This document shows, piece after piece, positions 41,238 to 50,566 of a stretch of 57,315 nt of DNA (the stretch's first letter is position 1; the number at the start of each line of letters is the position of its first letter). The translations under genes and the position numbers were made by a program. The stretch is from contig JAZTXE010000058.1 of NCBI GenBank assembly GCA_045636205.1, positions 1 to 57,315 of the forward strand, written 5' to 3'. The notes under the pieces are model-generated. The model was not told the DNA's origin. It saw nothing but the letters and a program-made list of their open reading frames with translations, and ran no database searches. Source of the stretch: JAZRUF01 sp045636205 (GTDB lineage: Bacteria > Bacillota > Clostridia > Oscillospirales > JAAYXM01).

Positions 41238-42488
41238 ATGAATGCATTGAAAGTAAAAGGCGGGAGACCGCTAAACGGTGAAATTACGGTTCACGGCTCT
41301 AAAAACAGCGTATTGCCCATACTCGCGGCGACATTGGTACATAACGGGGAAAGTGTGATACATAACTGCCCGGATTTGCGGGATGTGCGATATGCGATAA
41401 AAATACTTGAGTATTTAGGGTGTAAGGTAGACCGGCAGGGGGATACTGTTACTGTAAATTCCGCTACCTTGGCGCGATATGACATCCCGGATAATCTGAT
41501 GCGGGAAATGCGCTCGTCGGTTATATTCTTAGGCGCGATACTCGCGCGCTGCGGGAATGCCAGGATGAGTTTTCCCGGCGGATGTGAGTTAGGTCCGCGC
41601 CCGATAGATTTGCATTTGGCGGCACTTGGTAAAATGGGTGTCAGCATATGCAAAGAGGGCGGAGTTATTGACTGCAAGGCAGGGAAGCTTATCGGGTGCG
41701 ATATTGATTTGGCGTTTCCGAGCGTCGGCGCCACCGAGAATATTATGCTTGCGGCTACTGCCTGCCCGGGTAAAACGCGTGTGCTCAATGCCGCGCGTGA
41801 GCCAGAGATAGAGGACCTGCAGGAGTTTCTACGCTCGATGGGTATAAAAATAAACGGTGCAGGAAGCTCCACCATAGAAATAGAGGGCGGTTGCACTACG
41901 CATGACTGCGAACACACTGCGATACCTGACCGCATAGTTGCGGCTACATACCTGATAGCTACTGCAGCGGCAGGTGGGGATGTAACCGTCAGAAGAATGA
42001 GACCTGAGCATATATCCACGGTGCTCTCGCAGCTTGAAACTGCCGGATGTGAGCTTAAGATATGCAAGGACTCCGTGCGTATAAAACGAAACGGGAAGCT
42101 ACATGCGCTCTCAGCGGTGCGAACCATGCCTTATCCGGGGTTTCCCACGGATGCTCAGGCGCCGATGATGGCTCTTGCTACATGCTGCCATGGTACCTCG
42201 GTCTTTATAGAAAATATTTTTGACAGCCGATACAGGCATGTGTCTGAGCTTATGCGCATGGGCGCCAATATCCGCGTTGAGGGCAAAATTGCAGTAGTTA
42301 GCGGCGGGAAGGTGCTGACGGGAACATCCGTCAATGCATGCGATTTGCGCGGCGGTGCGGCACTTGTGATTGCGGCACTTGCAGCGCAGGGCGAGAGTGA
42401 GATAACTCAAATCCGGCACATTGACCGGGGATACGAGAGAATAGAAAAAGCGTTTACAGACCTCGGCGCTGAAATTTCAAGAGTTTAG
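41238..42488 (+). CDS. murA: UDP-N-acetylglucosamine 1-carboxyvinyltransferase
   Basis: 416 residues. MurA commits UDP-GlcNAc to peptidoglycan by transferring enolpyruvate. LNGEITVHGSKNSVLPILAA opens the first domain. The catalytic loop PGGCELGPRPIDLH keeps Cys116, the residue blocked by fosfomycin, so the enzyme should be of the sensitive kind. GATENIMLAA and YPGFPTDAQAPMMAL are further family blocks. ATG 41238 has AGGAGG 11 bases before; the frame upstream is open but unlike the family. It lies between murG and ftsQ. Confidence 0.95.
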   Translation: MNALKVKGGRPLNGEITVHGSKNSVLPILAATLVHNGESVIHNCPDLRDVRYAIKILEYLGCKVDRQGDTVTVNSATLARYDIPDNLMREMRSSVIFLGAILARCGNARMSFPGGCELGPRPIDLHLAALGKMGVSICKEGGVIDCKAGKLIGCDIDLAFPSVGATENIMLAATACPGKTRVLNAAREPEIEDLQEFLRSMGIKINGAGSSTIEIEGGCTTHDCEHTAIPDRIVAATYLIATAAAGGDVTVRRMRPEHISTVLSQLETAGCELKICKDSVRIKRNGKLHALSAVRTMPYPGFPTDAQAPMMALATCCHGTSVFIENIFDSRYRHVSELMRMGANIRVEGKIAVVSGGKVLTGTSVNACDLRGGAALVIAALAAQGESEITQIRHIDRGYERIEKAFTDLGAEISRV

Positions 42489-42538
42489 AAATTAACACTT
42501 TTGTGTGAAGATATACTGATGATAAAGAAGGTGATTGG

Positions 42539-43315
42539 ATGGCAAGAAGAAGCGCGAGCGATTATCGCAGACGTCGCAGACGTAAGCAAAGGCGAAAGAT
42601 GATAGCCTCTTTGCTGGCGGTGTTTATCATCGCGGGAGCGGTTATAGCGGCTGTCACCGTATTTTTCAAGGTGGCTAAATTCGATGTCACGGGAAGCACG
42701 CTCTATACAGGCGAGGAAATTATCGCGGCTACGGAAATACAGTTGGGTGACAATATGTTTTCCGTAAATAAATTTGACGTTGCCAATAAAATCTTAAATA
42801 AATTCCCATATATAGGGGAGATTAAAATTCGCAGACGCTTGCCGGACACCTTTGTTTTTGAGATAACTCAGCGAAAGAGTGCAGCATATTTCCAAACCGA
42901 AAAATTCAAATGGCTTATTGACAAGAGCGGATATATTTTAGAGAGTGTTGCACCTGATGAGGAGCTTTCGCTTCCGTTGGTGACAGGGGTTTCGCTGGTT
43001 GCACCGTCTCCGGGTGCCAAAGCTGCACTCGATTCTCCTGACAGCTTGCGCGTTCTCGAGCTTTTGCTGGGCGCTCTGGAGAGAGGCGAGGTAATCGAGA
43101 AGGCGGGAAAGGTTGACGTTACAAAGCTTTATAATCTGACGATAACATTCGATAATCGTTTTATCGTAGAGTTCGGTACGGAGCAGGAGCTTGACAGGAA
43201 AGTTAAGATGCTCAAGGCTGTAATAGAACAGCTTGAGACTACGGATAAAGGAACTATAAATATATCCGATGCAAAGCAGGCGCGATTCAGACCCAACGCA
43301 AATCTTCAGGTTTGA
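42539..43315 (+). CDS. ftsQ: FtsQ/DivIB-type cell division protein
   Basis: 258 residues. It links the division ring to septal wall enzymes through FtsL and DivIC. A strongly basic N-terminus (RRSASDYRRRRRRKQRRKM) precedes one membrane segment (about 22-45), then the POTRA domain from FKVAKFDVTGSTLYTGEEIIAAT with the YIGEIKIRRRLPDTFVFEI strand, and the FtsQ beta domain. ATG behind GAAGGTGA. Family identity is by architecture and position. Confidence 0.88.
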   Translation: MARRSASDYRRRRRRKQRRKMIASLLAVFIIAGAVIAAVTVFFKVAKFDVTGSTLYTGEEIIAATEIQLGDNMFSVNKFDVANKILNKFPYIGEIKIRRRLPDTFVFEITQRKSAAYFQTEKFKWLIDKSGYILESVAPDEELSLPLVTGVSLVAPSPGAKAALDSPDSLRVLELLLGALERGEVIEKAGKVDVTKLYNLTITFDNRFIVEFGTEQELDRKVKMLKAVIEQLETTDKGTINISDAKQARFRPNANLQV

Positions 43316-43353
43316 TTGGGCGGCTTTTAAGGATGGGAATGGGATGAAGGCAG

Positions 43354-44079
43354 ATGAATAATAAGACCGCAAAGATTACTATTTTTACAGTGTGTATCCT
43401 GCTCGGCTTCTTTTTTGCCTTGCAGCTTAAGAGTGTACGCATATACGCTAAAGATGATGTTCAGCCGGTTCGTATAGAGGAACTCAGCCGTCTGCTTATC
43501 GAAGAGAAAAATGAAAATGAGAAATTAAACGCTGAGATTGAGCAGTATAAGAGCGATGTGGATAAGTTTCGCGCAGAGGCACAGCAGTCAGGCGGTTGGG
43601 CGGCGGTTCTTTCCGAACAGCTCAAACGTGCAGAACTCCTTGCCGGAAACACTGCTGTGCGCGGACCCGGCGTAACGGTTACACTTAAGGACAGTGTATC
43701 GTCAAATAACAGTATGCTCGATGAAAATGCCTATGTGGTGCATGACAGTGACCTGCTGCGCGTTATAAACGAGCTGCGTGCGGCGGGCGCAGAGGCGATA
43801 AGCTTAAACGGCGAGCGGGTTCTTGCAACTTCGGAAATACGATGCGCAGGGCCAACCGTAAGTATAAATAACACTCGGTATGCGGCACCGTTTGTCATAA
43901 AAGCAATCGGTGACCCGGATACCATGGAGCAGAGCTTGCTGATGCGCTCGGGAATAGTGGACGAGCTTAAGAACTTTGAAATTGATGTGACGGTGGTAAA
44001 GGCGCAGGAGATAACCGTTGAGGCCAGTCGCCGTAACTTGACGTACACATATGCTGTGCCGGTCGAGGAGGAAAAATAA
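43354..44079 (+). CDS. DUF881 family membrane-anchored protein
   Basis: 241 residues. One N-terminal membrane segment (about 7-27), a coiled coil (about 45-80) and an extracellular DUF881 domain with RGPGVTVTLKDS, LRVINELRAAGAEAISLNGERV and VIKAIGDPDTME. The gene family sits between ftsQ/divIB and ftsZ in many Firmicutes (YlxW/YlxX in Bacillus), and its role in division is not settled. The stop codon overlaps the sbp start (TAATG). Confidence 0.9.
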   Translation: MNNKTAKITIFTVCILLGFFFALQLKSVRIYAKDDVQPVRIEELSRLLIEEKNENEKLNAEIEQYKSDVDKFRAEAQQSGGWAAVLSEQLKRAELLAGNTAVRGPGVTVTLKDSVSSNNSMLDENAYVVHDSDLLRVINELRAAGAEAISLNGERVLATSEIRCAGPTVSINNTRYAAPFVIKAIGDPDTMEQSLLMRSGIVDELKNFEIDVTVVKAQEITVEASRRNLTYTYAVPVEEEK

Positions 44080-44459
44080 TGTATATTGTATTTGGAGTTT
44101 TAGCAGGTGCGATTGTAGGTATATTTGCACCGATAACCGTCCCTGAGCAATATTCGCACTATATGGCTATTGCAATCTTGGGTGCTATGGATTCGTTTTT
44201 CGGCGGCGTGAATGCCATGCTGCGAAATAAGTTTCAGCTAAAAATATTCTTGGCCGGATTTTTCGGCAACGCTTTGATTGCATGCCTTCTTACTTTTATA
44301 GGCAACCAGCTCGATTTGGATCTGTTTTTGGCAGCTGTTGTGGTTTTTGGCACAAGATTATTTCAAAATTTTGCAGATATGCGAAGATTTCTATTGACCA
44401 ATGGCAAGAAAACATATAAAATAAGAAGTAAAGGATCAAAAGACAACTCTGAGAATTAA
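44079..44459 (+). CDS. sbp: Small basic protein (Sbp, DUF1290)
   Basis: 126 residues with three or four membrane helices and a basic tail (KKTYKIRSKGSK). The DUF1290 family is always found near ftsZ in Firmicutes and Actinobacteria. Conserved parts seen: GAIVGIFAPITVPEQYSHYMAIAILGAMDSFFGG and FGTRLFQNFADMRR. Translation is coupled to the DUF881 gene by a one-base overlap. Function unknown. Confidence 0.9.
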   Translation: MYIVFGVLAGAIVGIFAPITVPEQYSHYMAIAILGAMDSFFGGVNAMLRNKFQLKIFLAGFFGNALIACLLTFIGNQLDLDLFLAAVVVFGTRLFQNFADMRRFLLTNGKKTYKIRSKGSKDNSEN

Positions 44460-44495
44460 TTATACAGAAGTTTAATATACGGGAGGATGTACATC

Positions 44496-45662
44496 ATGCC
44501 ATTTGAGTTGGATGCTGAGCGCGAAACAGTTGTTTCCATTAAAGTTATCGGAGCGGGCGGCGGAGGAAGTAATGCGGTTAACCGTATGATTACCTCAGGC
44601 GTTCGTGGTGTAGAGTTTATTGCAGTTAATACTGACAGACAGGCACTGCATGCGTCTAATGCTACATATAAAGTGCAGATTGGTGAAAAGGTCACCAAAG
44701 GTCTTGGCGCAGGAAGTGACCCGGAAGTAGGTCGTAAAGCTGCAGAGGAGAGTCGCGATGCGATAAAGAAGGTTCTTGAGGGAACCGATATGGCATTTGT
44801 CACCGCAGGTATGGGTGGCGGTACCGGTACAGGTGCAGCACCGATTATTGCGGATTTAGCACGCGAAATGGGAATACTCACCGTAGGTGTTGTAACTCGC
44901 CCGTTTAAGTTTGAAGGAAAGCTCCGTGAGCAGCGCGCTGAGGACGGTATTGAAATGCTTCGCAATAAGGTTGACTCATTGGTCATCATACCCAATGAGC
45001 GTCTTAAATACGTTTCTGAGCAGCGCATAACCATGTTCAATGCATTCGAAGTTGCAGACGATGTTCTGCGTCAGGCAATTCAGAGTATTTCTGAGCTTAT
45101 AAACGTGCGCGGTCTTATTAACTTGGACTTTGCAGACGTAACCACAATTATGAAGGATGCAGGATACGCCCACATGGGTGTCGGCCGTGCTTCCGGCAAG
45201 GACAAGGCATCAGAGGCGGCGAATATGGCAATTCAGAGCCCGCTGCTTGAGACATCCATCAACGGTGCACGCGGCGTTATCATCAACTTCACCTGCTCTC
45301 AGGATATTGGACTTGAAGAGGTTGAGACTGCTGCAGAGATGGTACGTGAGGCGGCGCATCCGGATGCAAACATCATCTTCGGTGTTGCGTTTGACCAGGA
45401 ATTGGATGATGAAATCCGCGTAACGGTTATTGCTACAGGCTTTGAAGCTGAGCCGATAACTCCGGTTCCGACTGCAGCACCTGCTGCGGTTGAGGAGAAG
45501 AAGGCTCCGGTGCTTACTCCGATTGAGGAGAACGTTACCATTGAGTCTCTGCTTGAGCAGCAAGAGGAGGCGCAGGTCAAGGTTGAGGACACGAATGACA
45601 ACAGCCTGGCTGACGATTTCCAGACCATTATTGAGATGTTCAATAAGCGCGATAACAGATAA
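44496..45662 (+). CDS. ftsZ: Cell division protein FtsZ
   Basis: 388 residues. FtsZ is the tubulin-like GTPase forming the division ring. GTP-binding: KVIGAGGGGSNAVNRM and the signature GGGTGTG (107-113); T7 loop NLDFADVTTIMKDAG. ATG 44496 is chosen because GGGAGG is nine bases before it; the ATG at 44487 abuts that site. The variable linker is short and the C-terminal peptide reads DDFQTIIEMFNKR, which departs from the usual DIPxFLRR-type sequence that binds FtsA, ZipA or SepF. ftsA is not next to it. Last gene of the cluster, with a strong terminator. Confidence 0.97.
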   Translation: MPFELDAERETVVSIKVIGAGGGGSNAVNRMITSGVRGVEFIAVNTDRQALHASNATYKVQIGEKVTKGLGAGSDPEVGRKAAEESRDAIKKVLEGTDMAFVTAGMGGGTGTGAAPIIADLAREMGILTVGVVTRPFKFEGKLREQRAEDGIEMLRNKVDSLVIIPNERLKYVSEQRITMFNAFEVADDVLRQAIQSISELINVRGLINLDFADVTTIMKDAGYAHMGVGRASGKDKASEAANMAIQSPLLETSINGARGVIINFTCSQDIGLEEVETAAEMVREAAHPDANIIFGVAFDQELDDEIRVTVIATGFEAEPITPVPTAAPAAVEEKKAPVLTPIEENVTIESLLEQQEEAQVKVEDTNDNSLADDFQTIIEMFNKRDNR

Positions 45663-45674
45663 AAAACGAGCAAA

Positions 45675-45720
45675 AAAGAAAAGTGCTGAATGTGATAAAC
45701 ATTCAGCACTTTTCTTTTCG
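45675..45720 (+). terminator. Terminator of the dcw cluster
   Basis: A perfect 19-bp stem (45675-45693 with 45701-45719) with a 7-base loop, ending in TTTTCTTTT. It lies 13 bases after the ftsZ stop. Confidence 0.92.
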
Positions 45721-45730
45721 TTATGCAATA

Positions 45731-45759
45731 ATGCCGAGGGCTCTCAGAGTCCTCGGCAT
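45731..45759 (-). terminator. Probable terminator of purL
   Basis: Nine-bp arms ATGCCGAGG (45731-45739) and CCTCGGCAT (45751-45759) lie 18 bases past the purL stop. The T run is poor, so the call is moderate. Confidence 0.5.
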
Positions 45760-45776
45760 CTATAATATGTTTTCTA

Positions 45777-48700
45777 TTATTTAAAGTACTCTACGCCGCC
45801 CTCAAACAACGGTTGGAATTTAGCACCGTAGATATTCTTCGCAACATCTCGGCTCCAACGTTCGGAATGTCCCATCTTGCCGAGTACGCGTCCATCCGGT
45901 GAGGTGATGCCTTCAATCGCCCACATCGAGCCATTTAAATTTCCTTCAATCGCCGAGGATGCGTCCCCGTCAGGTGTCACGTACTGCGTTGCAATCTGAC
46001 CGTTTTCCGCGAGGGATTTGAGCACATCTTCAGGTGCTACAAATCTTCCCTCGCCGTGAGACATCGGGATAGCAAAAACATCGCCGACGTTACACTTTGA
46101 AAGCCACGGTGAACGGTTTGACGCTACAGCAGTATATGCATAGCGTGATTGATGTCGTCCGATAAGGTTAAAGGTAAGGGTCGGGCACTCGTCTGTCATG
46201 GGTCTTATTTCGCCAAACGGTACAAGTCCCAGCTTAACCAATGCCTGGAAGCCGTTGCAGATACCCAGAGCAAGACCGTCCTGCTCACGAAGCAGCTTAT
46301 GAACCGCTTCCATAGCTGCAGGATTGCGCAGGAAGGATGCGATGAACTTACCCGAGCCGTCCGGCTCGTCGCCACCTGAGAAGCCACCCGGCAGAACAAG
46401 CATCTGCGCAGATGAGAGAGCTTTTGCAAATGCGTCTACCGACTCCTCGAGATTCTTTTTATTTAAGTTGCGTATTACAATTATCTCTGCACTGCCGCCG
46501 GCGCGTTCAACCGCACGCGCTGTATCGTACTCGCAGTTTGTGCCCGGGAATACAGGTATAACCGCCTTCGGCTTTGCAAAGGTATCTTTGCAGTGATTTA
46601 AAATCTTTGCACCGCATTTGGTTGCAACAGATGCAGTACCTTCTGCTGCGCGTGTCGGGAATACCGGCTCAAAGACAGATTCCCAAATATCTTTAAGCTC
46701 TGAGATTGCCACAGGCGCATCGCCGAGTGAAATCTCCTTTTTATCGGTCGTGTAACCGATGAGCAATCCGCCGTCAACCTCGCCTGCGCATTCTGCAATA
46801 ATTGCGCCGTAGTTTAATTCAAAGAACAGGTCGCCTGAAACTCCCGCCTGAGCGGTAAAGCCAATGTCATTACCCATGCTCATTTTGAGGATGCCCTCAG
46901 CTGCGCCGCCCGCAGTGAGTGCCCATGCTGAGAGAATCTTGCCCTGCTCGTGGAGCTTGCGGAAGCTATCCCAATTCTTTTTAACCTCGGCAAATGAGAT
47001 ATTCTCCTCACCGTGGTCGGGTGCAAACATATACACGGGGTTGCCCGCTGCTTTAAATTCTGGAGATATGACCTTCTCGGTTTTTTCCGGAGCGATTGCA
47101 AATGATACCAAAGTCGGCGGAACGTCCATATCCATAAACGAGCCGGACATAGAGTCCTTACCGCCTATAGCGCCGAGTCCGAGCTCTACCTGAGCCTTAA
47201 ATGCACCGAGAAGTGCCGCGAAGGGCTTGCCCCAACGCACAGCATCCTCGCGCAGGCGCTCAAAGTATTCTTGGAAAGTAAGATACGCTTTGCGGTAATC
47301 ACAGCCTGAGCTTACAAGCTTTGCGACTGACTCGACTACCGCGCACTCAGCAGCCGCAAACGGGTCCTTCTCGCTCATATACGGGTTAAAGCCGAATGCC
47401 ATTACCGAGCAGGTGTCCGTCTCACCGGAAAGAACCGGGAGCTTTGCCGCCATAGCCTGGGTGGGGGTCAGCTGATTTTTTCCGCCAAACGGATGCAGAA
47501 CGCTTGATGCACCTATGGATGCGTCAAATCTCTCACCGAGACCGCGCTGTGATGCGACATTTAAATCAGCCGACATAGCTTTAAGGCGCTCAGCCGGTGC
47601 TGCATTTGACTTCGTGGAGTATTTTTCCTCAACTTTATTTATTTTAGCTTTTGCATGCTTTTCTGCGCCGTTTGAGTTTAAAAACTCGCGCGAAATGTCA
47701 ACAATAGTCTTGCCGTTCCAACTCATACGCAGGCGCGGCTCTTCAGTTACCTCGGCGACTTGAACCGCTTCAAGGTTTTCCATTCCCGCAGCCTTTATAA
47801 ACGCATCCGCGTCTGACTTTGCAACGACTACCGCCATACGCTCCTGAGACTCGGAGATTGCAAGCTCAGTGCCGTCAAGTCCCTCATATTTCTTGGGAAC
47901 GCAATCAAGGTTTATCTTAAGTCCGTCAGCCAGCTCACCAATAGCGACTGACACGCCGCCTGCGCCAAAGTCATTGCAGCGCTTTATCATGCGCGTAACT
48001 TCCTTCTTGCGGAACAGGCGCTGAATCTTTCTCTCCTCAGGCGGATTACCCTTCTGAACCTCGGAGCCGCAATCGGAAAGTGACTCTAAGGTATGGGTTT
48101 TACTTGAACCGGTTGCACCGCCGCATCCGTCACGACCCGTACGTCCGCCAAGCAGGATTACAACATCGCCGGCCTCCGGACGTTCGCGGCGCACATTCTC
48201 CGCAGGTGCTGCGCCGACTACCGCGCCGATTTCCATGCGCTTTGCAACATATCCAGGATGATAGAACTCATGAACAAGACCCGTAGCCAAACCAATCTGG
48301 TTACCGTATGATGAATATCCGGCTGCAGCCGTCTGAGTAATCTTTCTCTGCGGAAGTTTTCCTTCCAGCGTTTCGGAAATCGGGGTGCGCGGGTCACCGC
48401 TTCCGGTAACACGCATTGCCTGATAAACATACGAACGTCCCGACAGCGGGTCACGTATTGCACCGCCCAGGCAAGTAGCTGCACCGCCAAACGGCTCAAT
48501 CTCAGTCGGGTGGTTGTGTGTTTCGTTTTTAAACATCAAAAGCCAATCCTGCTCCTCGCCGTTTACGTTGGCGGTAACATGGATGCTGCATGCATTTATT
48601 TCTTCGGATTCGTCAAGCTCTTTGAGTCCGCCGCGCTTCTTAAGAAGTTTAACCGCGCAGGTAGCGATGTCCATAAGCGTTACCGGGCGCTTGGATGCGA

Positions 48701-49496
48701 CTTCATCACCGTATATCTCACGGCGCGCATCTATATAGAGCTTGTACGCTTCTTTTACGCGCTCATCTTCAATGCTGACATCGTCAATATGTGTTCCGAA
48801 TGTGGTATGGCGGCAATGGTCAGACCAGTATGTGTCTATCATACGCACCTCGGTAATAGTTGGGTCGCGCTTCTCGGTATCGCGGAAATAGCTCTGCAGC
48901 AGACGCAGGTCATCCGAATCCATAGCAAGACCGTACTCACCCAAAAACGTAGCGAGTTCATCTTCAGAATAGGCGATAAATCCTGTAAGAGTTTCGACTG
49001 ACTCGGGAATTGCATAGCTCTCCTCAAGTGTTTCCGGCTTCTTTTCGGATGCCTGACGGCACTCGACCGGGTTAATCAGGTATCCGCTGATAATATCCAG
49101 ATCCTTGTCACTCAAGTTACCCATCAGGACATATACACGCGCGGCTCTTACCAGCGGTCGTCCCTGACATGTCATTATCTGCACGCACTGAGCGCATGAA
49201 TCCGCGCGCTGGTCGTACTGACCGGGCAGAGCCTCTACACAAAGGATGTTATATGCTCCGGAAATTTCCGGCAGATTTTCATCAAAGCAATCATCGCACT
49301 GCGGCTCGGAGAAGATGGTCGTGCGCGCTGCGCGGTAATCCTTCTCCTCTATACCTTGCACGTCATAGCGATTAAACAAGCGCAGACCTTCAAGCGAAGT
49401 GACGCCTAAATTCTCACGCAGCTCGTTTAAAAGGCCGCGCGCTTCAACATCAAAGCCCGGGCGTTTTTCGGTATAGCATCGGTAAACCCTGTTCAT
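45777..49496 (-). CDS. purL: Phosphoribosylformylglycinamidine synthase, single-chain form
   Basis: 1239 residues. It converts FGAR to FGAM in purine synthesis, using glutamine. The order is N-terminal PurS-like part, linker, two AIRS-like synthase halves (HNHPTEIEPFGGAATCLGGAIRDPLSGR; GAIGGKDSMSGSF) and a C-terminal glutaminase with FPGTNCEYDTARA, LVLPGGFSGGDE, nucleophile Cys in LGICNGFQ and MSHGEGRF. Bacilli split this into PurS, PurQ and PurL; the fused form found in many Clostridia is the separate clade II. ATG behind TTGGAGG. No purine riboswitch is seen before it, and no other pur gene is adjacent. Confidence 0.96.
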   Translation of the reverse strand: MNRVYRCYTEKRPGFDVEARGLLNELRENLGVTSLEGLRLFNRYDVQGIEEKDYRAARTTIFSEPQCDDCFDENLPEISGAYNILCVEALPGQYDQRADSCAQCVQIMTCQGRPLVRAARVYVLMGNLSDKDLDIISGYLINPVECRQASEKKPETLEESYAIPESVETLTGFIAYSEDELATFLGEYGLAMDSDDLRLLQSYFRDTEKRDPTITEVRMIDTYWSDHCRHTTFGTHIDDVSIEDERVKEAYKLYIDARREIYGDEVASKRPVTLMDIATCAVKLLKKRGGLKELDESEEINACSIHVTANVNGEEQDWLLMFKNETHNHPTEIEPFGGAATCLGGAIRDPLSGRSYVYQAMRVTGSGDPRTPISETLEGKLPQRKITQTAAAGYSSYGNQIGLATGLVHEFYHPGYVAKRMEIGAVVGAAPAENVRRERPEAGDVVILLGGRTGRDGCGGATGSSKTHTLESLSDCGSEVQKGNPPEERKIQRLFRKKEVTRMIKRCNDFGAGGVSVAIGELADGLKINLDCVPKKYEGLDGTELAISESQERMAVVVAKSDADAFIKAAGMENLEAVQVAEVTEEPRLRMSWNGKTIVDISREFLNSNGAEKHAKAKINKVEEKYSTKSNAAPAERLKAMSADLNVASQRGLGERFDASIGASSVLHPFGGKNQLTPTQAMAAKLPVLSGETDTCSVMAFGFNPYMSEKDPFAAAECAVVESVAKLVSSGCDYRKAYLTFQEYFERLREDAVRWGKPFAALLGAFKAQVELGLGAIGGKDSMSGSFMDMDVPPTLVSFAIAPEKTEKVISPEFKAAGNPVYMFAPDHGEENISFAEVKKNWDSFRKLHEQGKILSAWALTAGGAAEGILKMSMGNDIGFTAQAGVSGDLFFELNYGAIIAECAGEVDGGLLIGYTTDKKEISLGDAPVAISELKDIWESVFEPVFPTRAAEGTASVATKCGAKILNHCKDTFAKPKAVIPVFPGTNCEYDTARAVERAGGSAEIIVIRNLNKKNLEESVDAFAKALSSAQMLVLPGGFSGGDEPDGSGKFIASFLRNPAAMEAVHKLLREQDGLALGICNGFQALVKLGLVPFGEIRPMTDECPTLTFNLIGRHQSRYAYTAVASNRSPWLSKCNVGDVFAIPMSHGEGRFVAPEDVLKSLAENGQIATQYVTPDGDASSAIEGNLNGSMWAIEGITSPDGRVLGKMGHSERWSRDVAKNIYGAKFQPLFEGGVEYFK

Positions 49497-49534
49497 ATTT
49501 TTAATCCTCCAACCAAATTTACGATAGGAAATAT

Positions 49535-49563
49535 TATATTACTTTATATTATATACAATAATC
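49535..49563 (-). promoter_or_regulatory. Candidate purL promoter
   Basis: Minus strand: TTTACT at -35 and TATAAT at -10 with 17 bases between, starting a leader of roughly 35-40 bases to the ATG at 49496. Coordinates are approximate to a few bases. Confidence 0.5.
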
Positions 49564-49618
49564 GCCGGATAGTAAAGAACGGTTTTGCAAATATTTAAGA
49601 TTAACTTTTAAAAAAAGC

Positions 49619-49647
49619 TATACAATTTAACTTAATTGCATTATAAT
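49619..49647 (+). promoter_or_regulatory. Candidate promoter of the rpe leader
   Basis: -35 TATACA (49619-49624), 17-base spacer, -10 TATAAT (49642-49647). Transcription would start near 49654 and give a 240-base leader before rpe. Confidence 0.5.
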
Positions 49648-49653
49648 ATTCCA

Positions 49654-49819
49654 TAACAAGACCCGCCCACAACTGCAGTTGCAATCACGGACGGGTTATA
49701 TAAAAGGCGCGTGAAAACCGCTGATTAAAAAGCATATAATCCCAATGGTCAGTTGTTAAACAGGGCATTTTGGCCGAAGCTTACGGCAAATTCGACTTGC
49801 GATATGTTTTCCAGCGCCT
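49654..49819 (+). ncRNA. Unidentified structured RNA (leader of rpe or separate small RNA)
   Basis: After the candidate promoter come a hairpin ACCCGCCC...GGACGGGT around a CAACTGCAGTTG palindrome (about 49661-49696) and then a domain closed by GGCGC with GCGCC (49706-49710, 49814-49818) and GAAAAC with GTTTTC (49713-49718, 49806-49811). Inside are GCCG/CGGC (about 49773-49787) and GCAA/TTGC (about 49786-49800) hairpins. The closed long helix resembles 6S RNA in outline only. The strand is inferred from the promoter; the minus strand folds as well. No known riboswitch consensus is recognised. Confidence 0.35.
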
Positions 49820-49894
49820 ATATTCATTAGTATGTTTAAAAAACAAAATGTGTTACTCGCTTTTTTGCTTGTCACGTAAATGGAGGATTTTTCA

Positions 49895-50545
49895 ATGATT
49901 CAGATAGCACCGTCAATTTTATCAGCAGATTTTGCAAATTTGGAGGATGCGCTAAAAAAGCTCAAAGCTGCAGGTGCAGATATGGCGCATGTGGATGTTA
50001 TGGACGGGCATTTTGTGCCCAACATATCAATCGGCGCACCGGTGGTCTCAGCACTGCGCAAGGTAACTGACCTACCGTTGGACGTTCATCTAATGATAAC
50101 CAATCCGGATGTTTATCTGGATGATTTCATTCAGGCGGGCTCGGACTATATAACCATCCACCTTGAATGTGATGCAGATATTTCCGCAACACTTAAGAGA
50201 ATACGTGAAGCCGGCATCAAAGCTGCGCTATCTATAAAACCCGCAACACCGGTAGACGATGTGTGCGAGTATTTAGAGCTTTTGGATATGGTTCTTATAA
50301 TGTCGGTCGAGCCGGGCTTCGGCGGTCAGAAGTTCATCCCCGAATCGCTTGAAAAGCTGCGTGGCATGCGCACGCTGATTGACAAAATAAACCCCAACTG
50401 TCTTTTAGAAATCGACGGTGGCGTAACGCGCGAAAACGCAGGCGCGATAATTGACGCAGGCGCGGATATTTTAGTCGCGGGAAGCGCGGTTTTCGGCGCA
50501 CCCGATATGGCTGAGGCAATCTCCGGAATAAGAGCCGGAAAGTAA
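49895..50545 (+). CDS. rpe: Ribulose-phosphate 3-epimerase
   Basis: 216 residues, TIM barrel. It interconverts ribulose-5-phosphate and xylulose-5-phosphate. Seen: IAPSILSADFANL, HVDVMDGHFVPNISIG (metal His and Asp), LDVHLMITNPD, IHLECD, LIMSVEPGFGGQKFIPESLEKL and LEIDGGV. ATG 49895 behind TGGAGGAT. The flippase gene follows after 21 bases. Confidence 0.97.
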   Translation: MIQIAPSILSADFANLEDALKKLKAAGADMAHVDVMDGHFVPNISIGAPVVSALRKVTDLPLDVHLMITNPDVYLDDFIQAGSDYITIHLECDADISATLKRIREAGIKAALSIKPATPVDDVCEYLELLDMVLIMSVEPGFGGQKFIPESLEKLRGMRTLIDKINPNCLLEIDGGVTRENAGAIIDAGADILVAGSAVFGAPDMAEAISGIRAGK

Positions 50546-50566
50546 ACCCGAGGGAGGTCTTTCCAT

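Noticed and set aside
41291..42127. 278-codon open frame on the minus strand inside murA
   Set aside because: It lies antisense to a full-length murA, has no ribosome-binding site, and its protein is rich in Ser, Ile and Pro as antisense frames of this codon usage are.
44456..45040. 194-codon minus-strand frame within ftsZ
   Set aside because: Antisense to the GTPase domain of ftsZ; low-complexity Ser/Pro composition.
49497..49565. Purine riboswitch in front of purL
   Set aside because: The predicted leader is only about 35-40 bases and A+T-rich, and lacks the purine aptamer core.
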